Source: Camellia lanceoleosa
Taxonomy: Eukaryota; Streptophyta; Magnoliopsida; Ericales; Theaceae
Assembly: GCA_025200525.1 (NCBI GenBank)
Contig: CM045758.1
Span: 3,960,706 to 4,024,705, forward strand
Direction: 5' to 3'
DNA length: 64,000 nucleotides
A program made the translations under genes and the position numbers. The notes beneath the pieces were generated by a model that saw nothing but the letters and a program-made list of their open reading frames with translations, did no database searches and had not been told where the DNA came from. Below are positions 11,747-23,200 of this stretch, in pieces; the first letter of the stretch is position 1, and each line of letters starts with the position of its first letter.

Positions 11747-12349
11747 TCTTTAATTTTGAAAAAGACATTTCTCGATTATTCTACCTTAAATGCATGTTAG
11801 AACATGTTTCCTATGGAAGACTAAATTCATATTTTGTAACAAATTCTAATGTTTTTTTTTTTTTTTTTTTATTTTTTTTATTTTTTTGTAGATGGCTTTT
11901 CGTGTAAACTTGTGGACAATCCATATTGGTGTATGGAGAAGAATTTTCCCTTTCGTATAGAACTAATATAATACTTTTGTCGTCATCGCCTTTTGGATAG
12001 TTCACTCTTACTGAATATGATGGTTGGAATAATCAATACAGATTACGATGGTAATTTGTACCATGCCAAATGATCATTTCACATGGTATAGTAAATGTAA
12101 TTTTTGTATATGGAGGGCTTTACTTTTGGTATGATTGTATATGTTGTATAGAATTATTATTTTAGTTTGGACAATAGTTCGTTTTTATGTACTTGGACAG
12201 TTAAAGTAATTTATTTTTTGTATATGAATGCAGATTGTGGAATGATTGATAATTTATGTATCATTTTATTTACATAATATTCTGAGGTTGAATGGAATAC
12301 AGAGAGGTATTATAATATTAACAATAAAACATAATATCATGTTTTTGCC
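11186..12349. other. CACTA interior without a gene, (CA)n(TA)n microsatellite
   Basis: AT-rich. It contains an (AC)n(AT)n microsatellite at about 11709-11746 and a T-rich run at 11854-11888. No exon-like frame. Confidence 0.5.
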
Positions 12350-13043
12350 GACTAAACGTTTTGTAGCTAATAAAAAGGAAAAAAAAAAAAAACATTTGGC
12401 TACTAAAAGTTTTGTAGCCAAAAGAAAATCAAACATTTGGCTACTAAATTTTTTGTAGGCAAAGGAAAAACAACCTTTTGGCTACTAAATGTTTTGTAGC
12501 CAAAAGAAAATCAAACATTTGGCTACTAAAAGTTTTGTAGCCAAAAGAAAATCAAACATTTGGCGACTAAAATATTTTGTAGCTAAAAACAAAAGTTGAA
12601 GAATAAATATAACTTTTGGCGACTAAAAATTTAGTAGCCAAAAATGTCATAGTTAAGAAATAGTATTTGGCCACTAAAATTTTAGTAGTCAAAAAAGATT
12701 GACTTTAGGCAACTAAAATTTTAGTAGCCAAAACACTAGTATTTGCTTTTGGCGACTAAAAAGTTTTTGGCCACTACATAATTAGCTTTTAGCGACAAAA
12801 AAATTAGTCGGCAAAAATGTATTTATTTAATTAATTTTCAAACCTATTAGCGACTAAATATTTAGTCTCCAAATGAGTACATTTGGCGACTAAATTAAGT
12901 TTAGTCGGCAATTATATTTCCCGACTACTCTTTGGCTACTAATTTCCCGACCAAAAAATTTAGTCGCTAAAGAGCATTGGCGACTAAAATATGACTTTTA
13001 GCGACTAAAAATTTAGTCGCCAAAAGTGAAATTTCTTGTAGTG
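12350..13043. repeat. CACTA right subterminal repeat region
   Basis: Repeats of 'tttggctactaaa' and 'tttgtagccaaa' (12350-12600), then 'ggcgactaaa/tttagtcgcc' words up to the terminal TTTCTTGTAGTG. The first block is itself tandem, with ~55-60-bp spacing (12394, 12438, 12477, 12520, 12558). Confidence 0.8.
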
Positions 13044-14337
13044 TTTAATTCCTAGTCTTTTTTTAAAAGTATTTCTCAAAATTTGTTGAATCAAGTCTTC
13101 TTCTAGTTAAACATAGTAAAGATATATAAATAGAAGTATGCTATGCTTTAATTTTTTTTTAAGTGTTTGTTTGTTTGTTTGTTTTTTTTTTGGTTTGGAA
13201 GCCTTTAAAGGTGTCACTTTGGCAATGATAAATGATACCCCCATTTATAAAATAATGATGGTCGGTAAATATTTAGTTCTCGATAAATATGTGGTTTATT
13301 GGATTTTGTTAATGAACGATATGGGTTAAATTTTATTAAAACACAACACATACTTATAAAAAAAAATATTTTTTAATTAATTACTGATATTATGTGTCAA
13401 TAATAACGTGATATTATCATACTGAACTTTTATGAAAAAAAAATCATAATATCATGACATCATCAATGCATTGCCCACATAGACATCAAATTCATGACTT
13501 TGTATTTTACACAACGAGTGCACTATGGTGTATACCCATTTCACAATATACAACCTCCATACGCAATTTGTTTTGATTTTTACCATTAACCAAAATACAT
13601 TTCGAAGCAAAAGCCAAATATTAGAATCATATTAACTACTAACCAATTTCGGTGCTTCATTATTTCAAGTTTTCAAAATATGGGCATATAGTTGGATAGG
13701 CAGTTGGCATAGTTTTTTAATTGGGTTAATTTTATTTTACACCCCTATATTTTATTAAGTAATTAGAACCATTTGTATAACACCATTTTGCAAACTAAGT
13801 GAGAATAGTCACGTGATATTATTAATTACACTTAATATCTTTGTATTTTTACTAAATATCATTTTAGTCCCTACACTTTAGTTCTTAATATCCATATATA
13901 TATATATATATCAAAATCCTACTTTAATTCCTCCGTTTTAGTCTCTTTGCCAGTTTTTGAAACAACGTTTTAAGGCCGGATTCAAATTACGACTTGACTT
14001 GGAGTCTAAGGAGTTAACTGGTATGATGGACATAGCAAGATTAAATATGAAGTATAGGGGTACAAAAGTGAAATTTGCCCCGTTTGAAAAGTTTCAACTC
14101 TTTCTTTTCTTTTTTGTGATAATGAGAAACTCATGACCCTACCTTAAGTGAGACTGAGGTAAATCTCAGATACATAAGGCGACTTGCTAGCTTCACATAT
14201 GAGACAAAGTAGGAACTCAAACTTAAGATTTTATAGTTCAAATTATCTTTCACGAGTTTGAGAATTTTCAGCTTAACAATTTATAGAACTACAAAAGAAA
14301 TAAAATAAATAAATAAATAATTGTGGTTAGAAAATAG
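13044..14337. other. AT-rich intergenic DNA
   Basis: No gene. A segment at ~13206-13300 resembles 3620-3740 on the other side of the CACTA element (same order of 'aaaggtgtcact', 'atttataaaat', 'gatggtcgg', 'aatatttagtt'). A (TA)n run lies near 13895. Confidence 0.45.
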
Positions 14338-14389
14338 TGTATGAAGACCAAAGGTTATTCACCAGAGAGAAGTATGGATAATACTTACT

Positions 14390-15215
14390 GAAAAGGAGAA
14401 TTGTGCCGAACAAATGGGCTGCGCAAAATCTAATGTGGGCCTTACTCTTGACCTAGTTACCGAGCTACATATATCTTGGACGTTGGGACTAAGCTAGATG
14501 ATGAGCTTGAGTCGTGGGCCGGGCTAGGTGGAATGAGAATGCTATCCTTGATAGAGGCAAGGATCGTAGTCGAGCTAGGTTAGCACCTCAGTGATAGACT
14601 GGACTAAATCGTGCAGGATTGCACGAAGTTTGACCACGCTGTGGGATCACGGAGTGAATCGAGCTAAGGAAGCCCCTCGCAGCGGTCTGGCTAGAGTTAA
14701 GTTTGTCTTGAAGACGTATGGGTTAGACCAACTTGAATTAGCTCGACGTATGGACTTGTGAAGCAAGCACACTTAAGGATTTCACAATTGATTGCTCGGA
14801 TAGGACATTCCACGTGGCCCAATAGAGTATGGTGAGGAATCCACTTGAAGTACGTGTCAATACCGTTTTGGCAATTTGGCCAACGTTGTTTGATAGTATT
14901 GACACGCACACGTGTAAAGAAGAGAGAGGATAGTACTGTCGCACGTCTAGAAAAAGACGGTAGAGGTAGTGCGTACACAAGCTATATAAGTCTTGCGGCA
15001 TCTTCATGCAAAAGGTTTGCAATTTCTCTTTACACTGAGCTATCATTGCTTTAGTCTCTCTTCTCTTTTTAAGGGTGCTAACTTGACTGTCAGAGAGGTT
15101 TTCTAACAACACACGCTGGGTAGCTCACCATTTCTGTGCTTTCAGGTTGTACGACACCGCTCGAAATAACGCAAAGCTTGGACAAAAGAAGTACGAAAAC
15201 AAAAAATATTTGCTC
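14390..15215 (+). repeat. LTR-like retroelement remnant
   Basis: A GC-richer island with a clear core-promoter-like 'gctatataagtc' at ~14980, followed ~35 bp later by a pyrimidine-rich leader, as in plant LTRs. Just upstream is an inverted pair around 'gtgtcaatac' (14853) and 'gtattgacac' (14896). I could not match target duplications, so it may be a truncated or solo LTR. The short frames over it are not convincing genes. Confidence 0.4.
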
Positions 15216-15224
15216 CTCATACAC

Positions 15225-16361
15225 TTACCAAAAAAAGTGTAATAACGAACAGGTTAAATTTAATGTCCAGGGATTAATTTGCTATGGTTAATCTGCAATG
15301 AATCATCAGGCCTCACTTTAGGACAAAGCCCACAAAGCAACCATTTTGGGCCTCTCAAAATGTTTTTAAAAAATGAGTTCCAAAATTACATTACCTCTTG
15401 TATTAATCCATAAAAAAAATAAAAAAATCCACTTATATTTGAAAGGTTTAAAGTTCTTATAAAAAGATCCAATCTCAATTTAAAAGGCCCATCTAATAAG
15501 AAAGAAAAATTTTAAAGGCCCAAAATTTTGGAGCCCAAATTTGTATTTTAAAAATATTTTAAGTGTAAAGCAAACATTTGTCTTACCTGTTGAGATTTTA
15601 TGTGTTTTTTTTTTTTTTTTTTTTACCTTTTTTTTATTTATTTACTAAACTATGATGGAAAGTATCATATTTGTAACATAAAAATAAAGTTTCACGATAT
15701 AAATTTTATTATGGGTGCGAGTTATTATGTTTTTACTTGATTAAATATTTATTTCATTATGATTATATATATTTTTTTGTCTGTTATGATTACATTATTT
15801 TTTGAAATATTTTTATATGTTTTCTTTAATTGATTATTTGATTTATGATGGTTGAGGATACATAATATTATTATCACAATTTTTTATATATAAAAAGTCC
15901 CTAATTTAAAGCTCGCTTTGAGTCTCGAAAATATGAGAGTTGACCTTGAATGAATATGATAATATTAGCCACTATAATATAAAATAATAATGTTTGGTAA
16001 CTCAAATTTTTATAACTCGAATAACTCAAATGTCTCAAAATAACATCGTTTTGATAAATACTCAAGTCATTCGGGCCACACAAATTCGAATTACTAAGCA
16101 TTTTTGAATATAAAATTGGGTTCATAGAGGCCTCATTAGGCCGGCCAACCTGGAAAAAAATAACAACAATATTACAGCAAAATAGCATTTAAAATTAACG
16201 TTAGTTTTTATGATTAGTCTAATTTTTATTTATATACATATATTTTACATTTTCTGGATATAACATTGGTGTCATTTTCAAGACCTTTTTAATTTCTAGC
16301 TCGCGAGAAATGTTAAAAATGATCTAGTTTGGCCCAGTCCAATCCAGCTCTACCTAACAAT
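15225..16361. other. AT-rich intergenic DNA
   Basis: Poly(T)-rich and AT-rich with no coding character. Nothing recognisable up to the second CACTA element. Confidence 0.5.
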
Positions 16362-18231
16362 CACTGCAACATTTTCTTAGTTTAGTGATATTTAAAAGTG
16401 TCACAAAACTATTCTTTTAATGACATTTTTTGGTCTTGTGGCATTTTGAATAAATGCCACTTCTATCGGTGTCACAGTAGATACGAGTGCCACGGTAGAT
16501 ACTTGCAAGTGCCACTGTACCATCACGGCTATAAACTTTCAATGACATTATAATGTCATGGTAGATATTATTTGTGGCACTATCAAGCGCCATTAAAAAA
16601 AGAGTTAGTGACACTTATAAGTGTCATTACACCATCAAGACTAAAACCTTTCAGTGACACTTTAATGTCATGGTAGGCACTATTCGTGATGATAATTCGT
16701 TGAGAACAATTTGATCTGCTCTTGCAGAGACTCGAACCGCCAACCTCCCGCACCATAAACCTTATACACCACACTCTTCCCACTACACCTCTATAGCACC
16801 ATATGATTATATATGCAACATATATTATTTATATAGTACATACATCTATATTAATATAAAAGTATATGTATAAACATAATTATTTTATTGAACATAATTT
16901 ATGTAAAATAAACTATTTACTAGTAAAATAAAAAAAGACTACTTTTGGCGACTAAAAATATTTTTTGGTCACCAATTCTATACTTTTGGCTACTAATTGT
17001 TTTTTAGTTGTTAAAAAACTTAACTTTTGTCGACCAAAATCGGATTTGGTCATTGAAGATGCACTTTCAGCTACCAAAATTTTGGTCGCCAAAAAATTTA
17101 ATTCCCGCCTTAGGATTTTAGTTCTCCCGCGCTAAAAATAACCACTTTTGGCGACTAAACTTATTTTTTAGTCGCCAATTATAGATTTTTGGCTACTAAA
17201 ATTTTTTTAGTCACCAAAAAGCTTTACTTTGGGCTACTAAATTTTTTTTTTGTCACTAAAACCCATATAATCAGCGACCAAACTTAGTTTTGGTCGCCAA
17301 TTGTAGACTTTTGGCTACTAAAATTGTTTAGTCGCCAAAAAACTTTACTTTTGGCTACTAATGCTGTTTTGGTTGCTGAAAGCTATACTTTCAGCGACCA
17401 AATTTTTTTTGGTCAGAAAATTTAGTCGCCGAATATGCTTTTTTCTGTAGTGTGTATTGAGTTTAATTTATTTAGTTTTAATCATTTACTGCATTGTAAA
17501 AATTTTAAAAATATATTTACATTTTTTATTTTTTCAAAAATGCCATTATAAGCTTGGAAAGTTTTTGACTTAGTGGCATTTCTCAAAATGCTATAAAATA
17601 TTTGTTTATGAAACTTTTCACCTAAGTGCCATAAAAAGTAATTTGCACATACCTAGTGTCCTGACATTTTTTAAAAAATGCCATTGCTACTAAAGTTTAG
17701 TGGCATCTGTTGGTAAATGTCACGAACATAATTTTTTGTGTCATTATTTTATAAAATGCCATAAAATTGATGTGACATTTTTTTATTAAAATGTCACTAG
17801 AGCCTTATATGTTTGTGGCTTTGTGGCATTTATCTAAATGTGTCACAAAATATTATTTTTGTGACATTTTCTAAAAACATGCCACTAGTATAATGTCACT
17901 AAAGTGTGTTTTTGTTATAGTTTTGTGACACTTGTTCATTGAAATGTCACTAGAGCCTTTTATGTTTATCGTTTTGTGGCATTTTTAAAAAACGTGGCAC
18001 TAAATATCATTTTTGTGGCATTTTCTAAAAATATGCCACTAGTGTAGTGCCACTAAAGTATGTTTTTGTTGTAGTTTTGTGACACTTGTTCATTGAAATG
18101 TCACTAGAGCCTTTTATGTTTGTCATTTTATAACATTTTTCAAAAACGTGCCACTAAATATCATTTTTTGTGACATTTTCTAAAAATATGCCACTAGTGT
18201 AGTGCCACTAAAGTATGTTTTTGTTGTAGTG
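16362..18231. mobile_element. Second CACTA transposon, non-autonomous
   Basis: Left end CACTGCAACATTTTC and right end TTTTTGTTGTAGTG, flanked by AAT on both sides (16359-16361 and 18232-18234). The subterminal word differs from the first element: 'gtggcatttt', 'aaaatgccact' and 'gtcactagagcc', repeated in both orientations at 16400-16680 and 17540-18220. There is no transposase. The last ~350 bp contain two near-identical ~125-bp direct repeats (~17935-18065 and ~18080-18220). Confidence 0.8.
16938..17452. mobile_element. Nested remnant of a first-type CACTA element
   Basis: Inside the second CACTA there is a block dense in 'ggcgactaaa/tttagtcgcc' and 'ggctactaaa', the subterminal words of the element at 5419-13043, ending in TTCTGTAGTG (17452). 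The left terminus is degenerate ('actacttttggcg') and I see no matching target duplication, so it looks internally or terminally deleted. Confidence 0.55.
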
Positions 18232-18507
18232 AATAGATTGGGCCAATCTCTTGTACCCTTAGCTTTGCATTTCAAAATTTTTTCATTATTTTATTTTTTC
18301 AAAAAATACTAAAAATACTGCCAATTTTATTTTTATTCAAATAAACTTCATAAAAAACACATTTAGGTTTGTTTTGAAAAGTACTAAATAAGTTAGCTTT
18401 TTAACTTATTATAAAAGGACATGTAAAAAGTAGAGAGTTGATGTGACTCAAATAAGTCAATAAATTAACTTTTTTTTTCATTTTTCCAAAAGATGACAAG
18501 CACCCAA

Positions 18508-19200
18508 AAAAAGATAAATTACAAATTTATCTACTAAAATTTATTTTAAATACAAATTATCTCCTGTAATTTTAAAAATTACATCCTCCTTCAAATTTTT
18601 AATCGCATAGCAAATTGTCCTTTTTATTAATAAATCATTAAGTTAATTAACAGTTTTTAATGGTATTAAAAATATATTTTAATTAAAAATTCAAGTAATT
18701 ATATTATTGCATAGAAAAATAGTTAGGAATTTTATTTTTTGGATAAATTACAAACACACCCCTGAGGTTTACTTAAATTACAAATTACCTCCTGTGGTTC
18801 TAGAAATTACATTATGCCTCCTAAGATTTTTAATTTCATAACAAATAGTTCATTTTACTAATAAATCATCAAGTTAATTAACAGTTTTTAATAATGTTAA
18901 AATTTTATTTCAATTAATAATTCAAATAATTTTATTATTGTATAGGTGAACAGTTATAAATTTCATTTTTTTAATTAATTCTGTTAAATAAAAAATTCTA
19001 ACAGGGGGAGGTATTTGTAATTTTTCAAACTACAAGAGGCAATTCATATTTTAAGTAAACCTCAACGGATGTATTTGTAATTTACCCTTATTTTTTCTAT
19101 TAACTCTATTAAATAAAAAAGATATTTACAAATTTTAAAATTATATAGAATAATTTGTATTTTAAACAAATTACATGGGGTGTATTAGTAATTTACCTAA
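18508..19200. repeat. Nested pair of foldback MITEs ('taaattacaaatacacccc')
   Basis: The outer ends at ~18510 ('gataaattacaaatttatc') and ~19197 ('attagtaatttacc') are inverted. The inner ends at ~18745 and ~19090 ('ggataaattacaaacacacccc' against its inverse) are also inverted and related to the outer pair. Both carry 'acaaattacctcctgt' and 'aagttaattaacagttttta' blocks. The simplest reading is one family member inserted into another. Confidence 0.55.
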
Positions 19201-20287
19201 AAAATAAGAAGCAGAAAAAATAAAAAAGAGTGTTGCTATTAACACCCCATCAATTATTTTGAACCACTCATTTTTTTGGACCCTCACTTGTAAATTCTAA
19301 AACTTTTAAAATTCTTTTTCTCCCTTCAAATAATACCAAAATTATCCTTGTGAAAATATTTCACCCATTCAATTGAATACACACCCCCACACCCCAAAAA
19401 ACATCTCTCCCAAAAACATGACAAAACTTGATTCAAAAATTCATTTTCGTGGGTTCTACGATATCTACGAGTTTGGATTTATTCTTAGATGGATTTCTTT
19501 GAATTCTCTAATAGTTTCAATTCTTGTTCCTTATCTTACTTGGGTTTTGTGATTTTAAAGTTGGGAAAAGGTTCATTAATAATGTTCGGTTATCGGTTTC
19601 CGAGCAAATAAAAAATGTTTGATTACTTGTTGCCGAACAAATAAATAATGTTCGGTCTTGTGTTTCCAAATTTTTGTCATATATTCGGAAGTTCAATCAC
19701 AAAAAATTGACGAACAGTTTTTATTATTTTTGTCATTCTTTTCAAAATACTTACTTTTACAAGACCAGTTTCCTCTAAGTTAAGAATACCATCAAAGCTA
19801 TGAGACTTCTCTGAGTTTTTATTGTTGTACTCCTCTCATTTCATGGAGTTGTGGTTGTCAGAAAAATTTTCACTCGTTATCATTGTTGGAGAAGTATAAG
19901 TAATCAAATGATTGCCACTATTACCGTTGGAATATTACCAGCAAAAGATTTTTAAGATTTTGAAGATAAATAAGTTTTAGAGGTAGGATTTGGAAAAGAG
20001 AGATGGATGGTGATGAAAATGAGTGTTCTCATAAATTCTAATCCATAATGTAGTAAATATATAGACTTAAGATAAAATATTTAAAAATTATTAATACTCT
20101 TTTTAATAATTTTATTTAAGATTACCACTGTAATAAAAAAGAATTTAAAAATATGGAAGAGTAAAATAATTGATGAGCTAATAGCCGTGGTCGTAAAAAA
20201 AAAATTTAACAAGCCCAAGTGGCAGTAGTGTGGGAGGGCAGGTAGGCAGGCAGGTAGCCACACCGCAGCAGCGCAACCGCACCTTCA
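19201..20287. other. Upstream region of the first gene
   Basis: AT-rich, no repeats recognised. It should hold the promoter and 5' UTR of the gene starting at 20288. I see no convincing TATA box and propose no start site. Confidence 0.4.
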
Positions 20288-23200
20288 ATGGCGTCGTCGG
20301 CACTAATGGCTTCCTCTTCTACCGAATGCCTTGTTCTTCCCTGCTTATCAACACCAACACCAACACCAACACCATCAAGAAGACGAAGAACAATTACCAT
20401 GACTACTTCTCCTAATGCTACTGCATTCTCCTTCTTCCCCTCCACCATTCTCGCAATCAGACCCAGACACACTCCCTTCTCATCATCCCTCTCTACCTCC
20501 TCCCCAATTCGTATGGTTTCTGCATCAGCGGCGCCGAGGAATACAAACCCTAGCACTAATGATGATAAAACAAAGAAGCAATCAGAAGAAGAAGTAGTAG
20601 TAGAAGAAGAAGAACAACAACAAGAGGTGGAAGAGGACTTGCCATGGATTCAGGAGAAAGCGCTGGACCTAGTGGAGTTCACTGGCTCAGTCACGCAGGC
20701 GATTCCGGGTCCCCGAGTTGGCCGCACCTCCTTGCCGTGGATTCTCGCACTTCCTTTGGCTTACGTTGGAATCTCCTTCGTCATCGCCTTCGTCAACACC
20801 GTCCGCAAGTTCAATTCCCCCAAGGAGATTCGTCGCAAATTGGTCTCACTTCTTCCCTTTTTTTTCTCTATCTCTCTCTATGCTCTTGTTCTGATTATCT
20901 GCTTTCGAATTTCGATCCATGTTGACAAAAATATGTTCAGACTTTAAGTCGTGCTAGTATTCCTTGTACTTTTACTCAAAGTGTAAAAAGCTTTTTCGAT
21001 ATCATGCACTCCAATCGATAAAACTCAAATTCGAGTAAAATTACTAATTGTCAAGTTTTAGGAGTTGGGGGTAATGGAGAATTTGGAAAATTTAGTTAAA
21101 AGCACCTATGTGGGATAGAAATTTGAGTAAAGGAAATGGGTCTCCCTGATTTGACTTGAGTCAACATTTGAGTAAAACTCAATTTGGTATAGGTTTGAGT
21201 AAAGGCATGGAGGGGATTTGAGTGGTTGTTTTGCTCAAATTTAAGTTTGAGTCAAGATTTGGGTAAGGGTTGGTTGGAGATGCCCAGTTTCCAGTTTTTA
21301 CTTAAATTTAAGTAAAAGCTTTATTTGATATGGAACACTCCAATGGATAAAACTCTTAAGCAGTAAATTTGAAAAGCACAAAATAGCTTTGTAAAATTTG
21401 AGTAAGCAGTTAAGTCTCACTCAATTCGAGTTAAACTCATTTTGATATGATATGAGTTTGAGTAAATAAGTGGAGAGAGTGTTGGGGGTTATTTTACTCG
21501 AATTTAATTTACAGGTAAAGGGTATGGGCTGGAGATATCTTATTTTTTCATTTCAGTTTTCTAATACAGACATTGCACAATCATTATCAGGAGTTTTTGA
21601 CTATCTAGATTATATTATTTTTTAATCAACCATTATTCTTTTAAGTATGCCCAAGCCCAACTGTATCTTGGACCCAATTTCAGTGAGGTGAGTATGTATG
21701 ATGATCTGTAATTGAAATATGGAACTTCAAGATCTCAACCACTTGGTGTACAAAAAGTGACGCTAATGGAAAAGAAAAGGAGATCAATTTCAATTATAAC
21801 AACATTTGATTAGTCAAAATTTTGTTTAGGGTACTTCCATTGCCTATATTTGGTTGGTTGAATACATTGTTGGTAAGAATTGTCCAACCATGATGTAGTT
21901 TGGGCAATCTTAAGAACTGAAACACTTCACCCAGATTCAAGAACTAGTCTTCTTTTTTGAATTATTTTGCTCAACAATTTAGTAATTGCTTCCTAACTTG
22001 GCATAACGTCTTCAGGTCAATAAGAATGCTATGATTTGCAAATCGATAGACGAGTTACTTGAAAAAGGAAGTGATGGAGTACAACAATCGGATTTGATGG
22101 GACTAATGCAAAAGGTGAGGCACATGGCACGGATATGCCCTCTAACTTGATCTCTTATGTTTTTTTTCCCCCCATCTAAGTGAATGTAAGATTGGCAGAT
22201 CCATTTTTTTCTCTTTCATGCAATAGTGGACATGTTGAAACTCTATTTACACACAATTCATTGGATTGCTTCATTCTTGTGTGATTTTGACCTAAGGTAT
22301 GGTTAAAGATGAAGTTTTCATACTTTATTGTGCCGTCCTTTTTGCTTCCAAATATCATGCCATTTGTTAGATCTTCCTTTGTTTATGATTAGATGTTGAA
22401 CTAAGTTGATCCCTTTTTCAAACAAAATTAGACATCTTAAAGTTTTTATACATGTCCTTTTAAATGTGTTTTTCCTCCAAATATGCCAATAGATGATGTC
22501 TTCGAGGTTAACTTCTTTCATATTCTATATGACATTGTCTGCTTTACAGGTTCCCATCACATTCCAAGTTATATGTTTCTTACTTCTTTTCTTTTATAAT
22601 TTATGTTGAAAGTAACAATTTCTATGTAACAATTTCTACCTACTCCACCTACAATTTCTACCTACTCCACCTACAAATACTCCACCTACTCCACATTAGT
22701 TAGTGCTCTATTAGTTAGTGCTATAGTTAGTGCCCCATATAGTTAGTGATATAGCTAGTGATCCATTATGGTATAGTGCTCCATTTATGGCTCCATTGTA
22801 TCCCATTTCTCTCTATAAAAGAGAGCTCTTGTAAGAACATTAGATATCAATCAATAATATCAATACATTAATTTCCTACATGGTATCAGAGCAGGTTTAG
22901 AATCTAATATTTTCGCTTCACCGGCGGGCGGCAACCTCGCCTTGGCCGCCCGCCGGACCTCAACCTATTCCTCTGTAATCTCTATCAATACACATATAGC
23001 TCCGACGATACTTCGTCGTCTCCTACCTCCCCTACCGCCTCTCTCAAAGCCGCCTCAAGCACCGCCTACGGCGTCGAGAGAATTTCGTGATTTCATCAAT
23101 TGTTGTTTGCAGAGAGATCCATCCAAGAGATGGCCTGCCGGAAAATTGTTGAACCACCCTTCCATTACACACACAATCTCCCTGCCTCTCTCTCTCTGCT

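Larger units (their letters stand above)
5419..13043. mobile_element. CACTA (En/Spm) transposon, non-autonomous, carrying host gene pieces
   Basis: The left end CACTACAAGAAAA and right end TTTCTTGTAGTG are inverted copies and are flanked by TTT on both sides (5416-5418 and 13044-13046), the 3-bp duplication expected of CACTA elements. Inside both ends lie dense subterminal copies of 'ggcgactaaa' and 'tttagtcgcc' in both orientations, the usual transposase-binding architecture of the superfamily. The 7.6-kb interior has no visible transposase. It contains a dioxygenase fragment (6187-6460), an exon pair of a glutamine-synthetase-like gene (~7903-9063) and two arrays of a 162-bp tandem repeat. 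It must be mobilised in trans, if at all. Confidence 0.9.

Noticed and set aside
14338..15223. TGTATGA ... TCATACA as exact LTR ends
   Set aside because: The flanking five bases (aatag / cttac) do not match, so the ends of the LTR-like segment are left open.
20206..20556. Antisense 116-codon frame over exon 1 of the first gene
   Set aside because: Shadow of the real exon, without its own splice or domain support.
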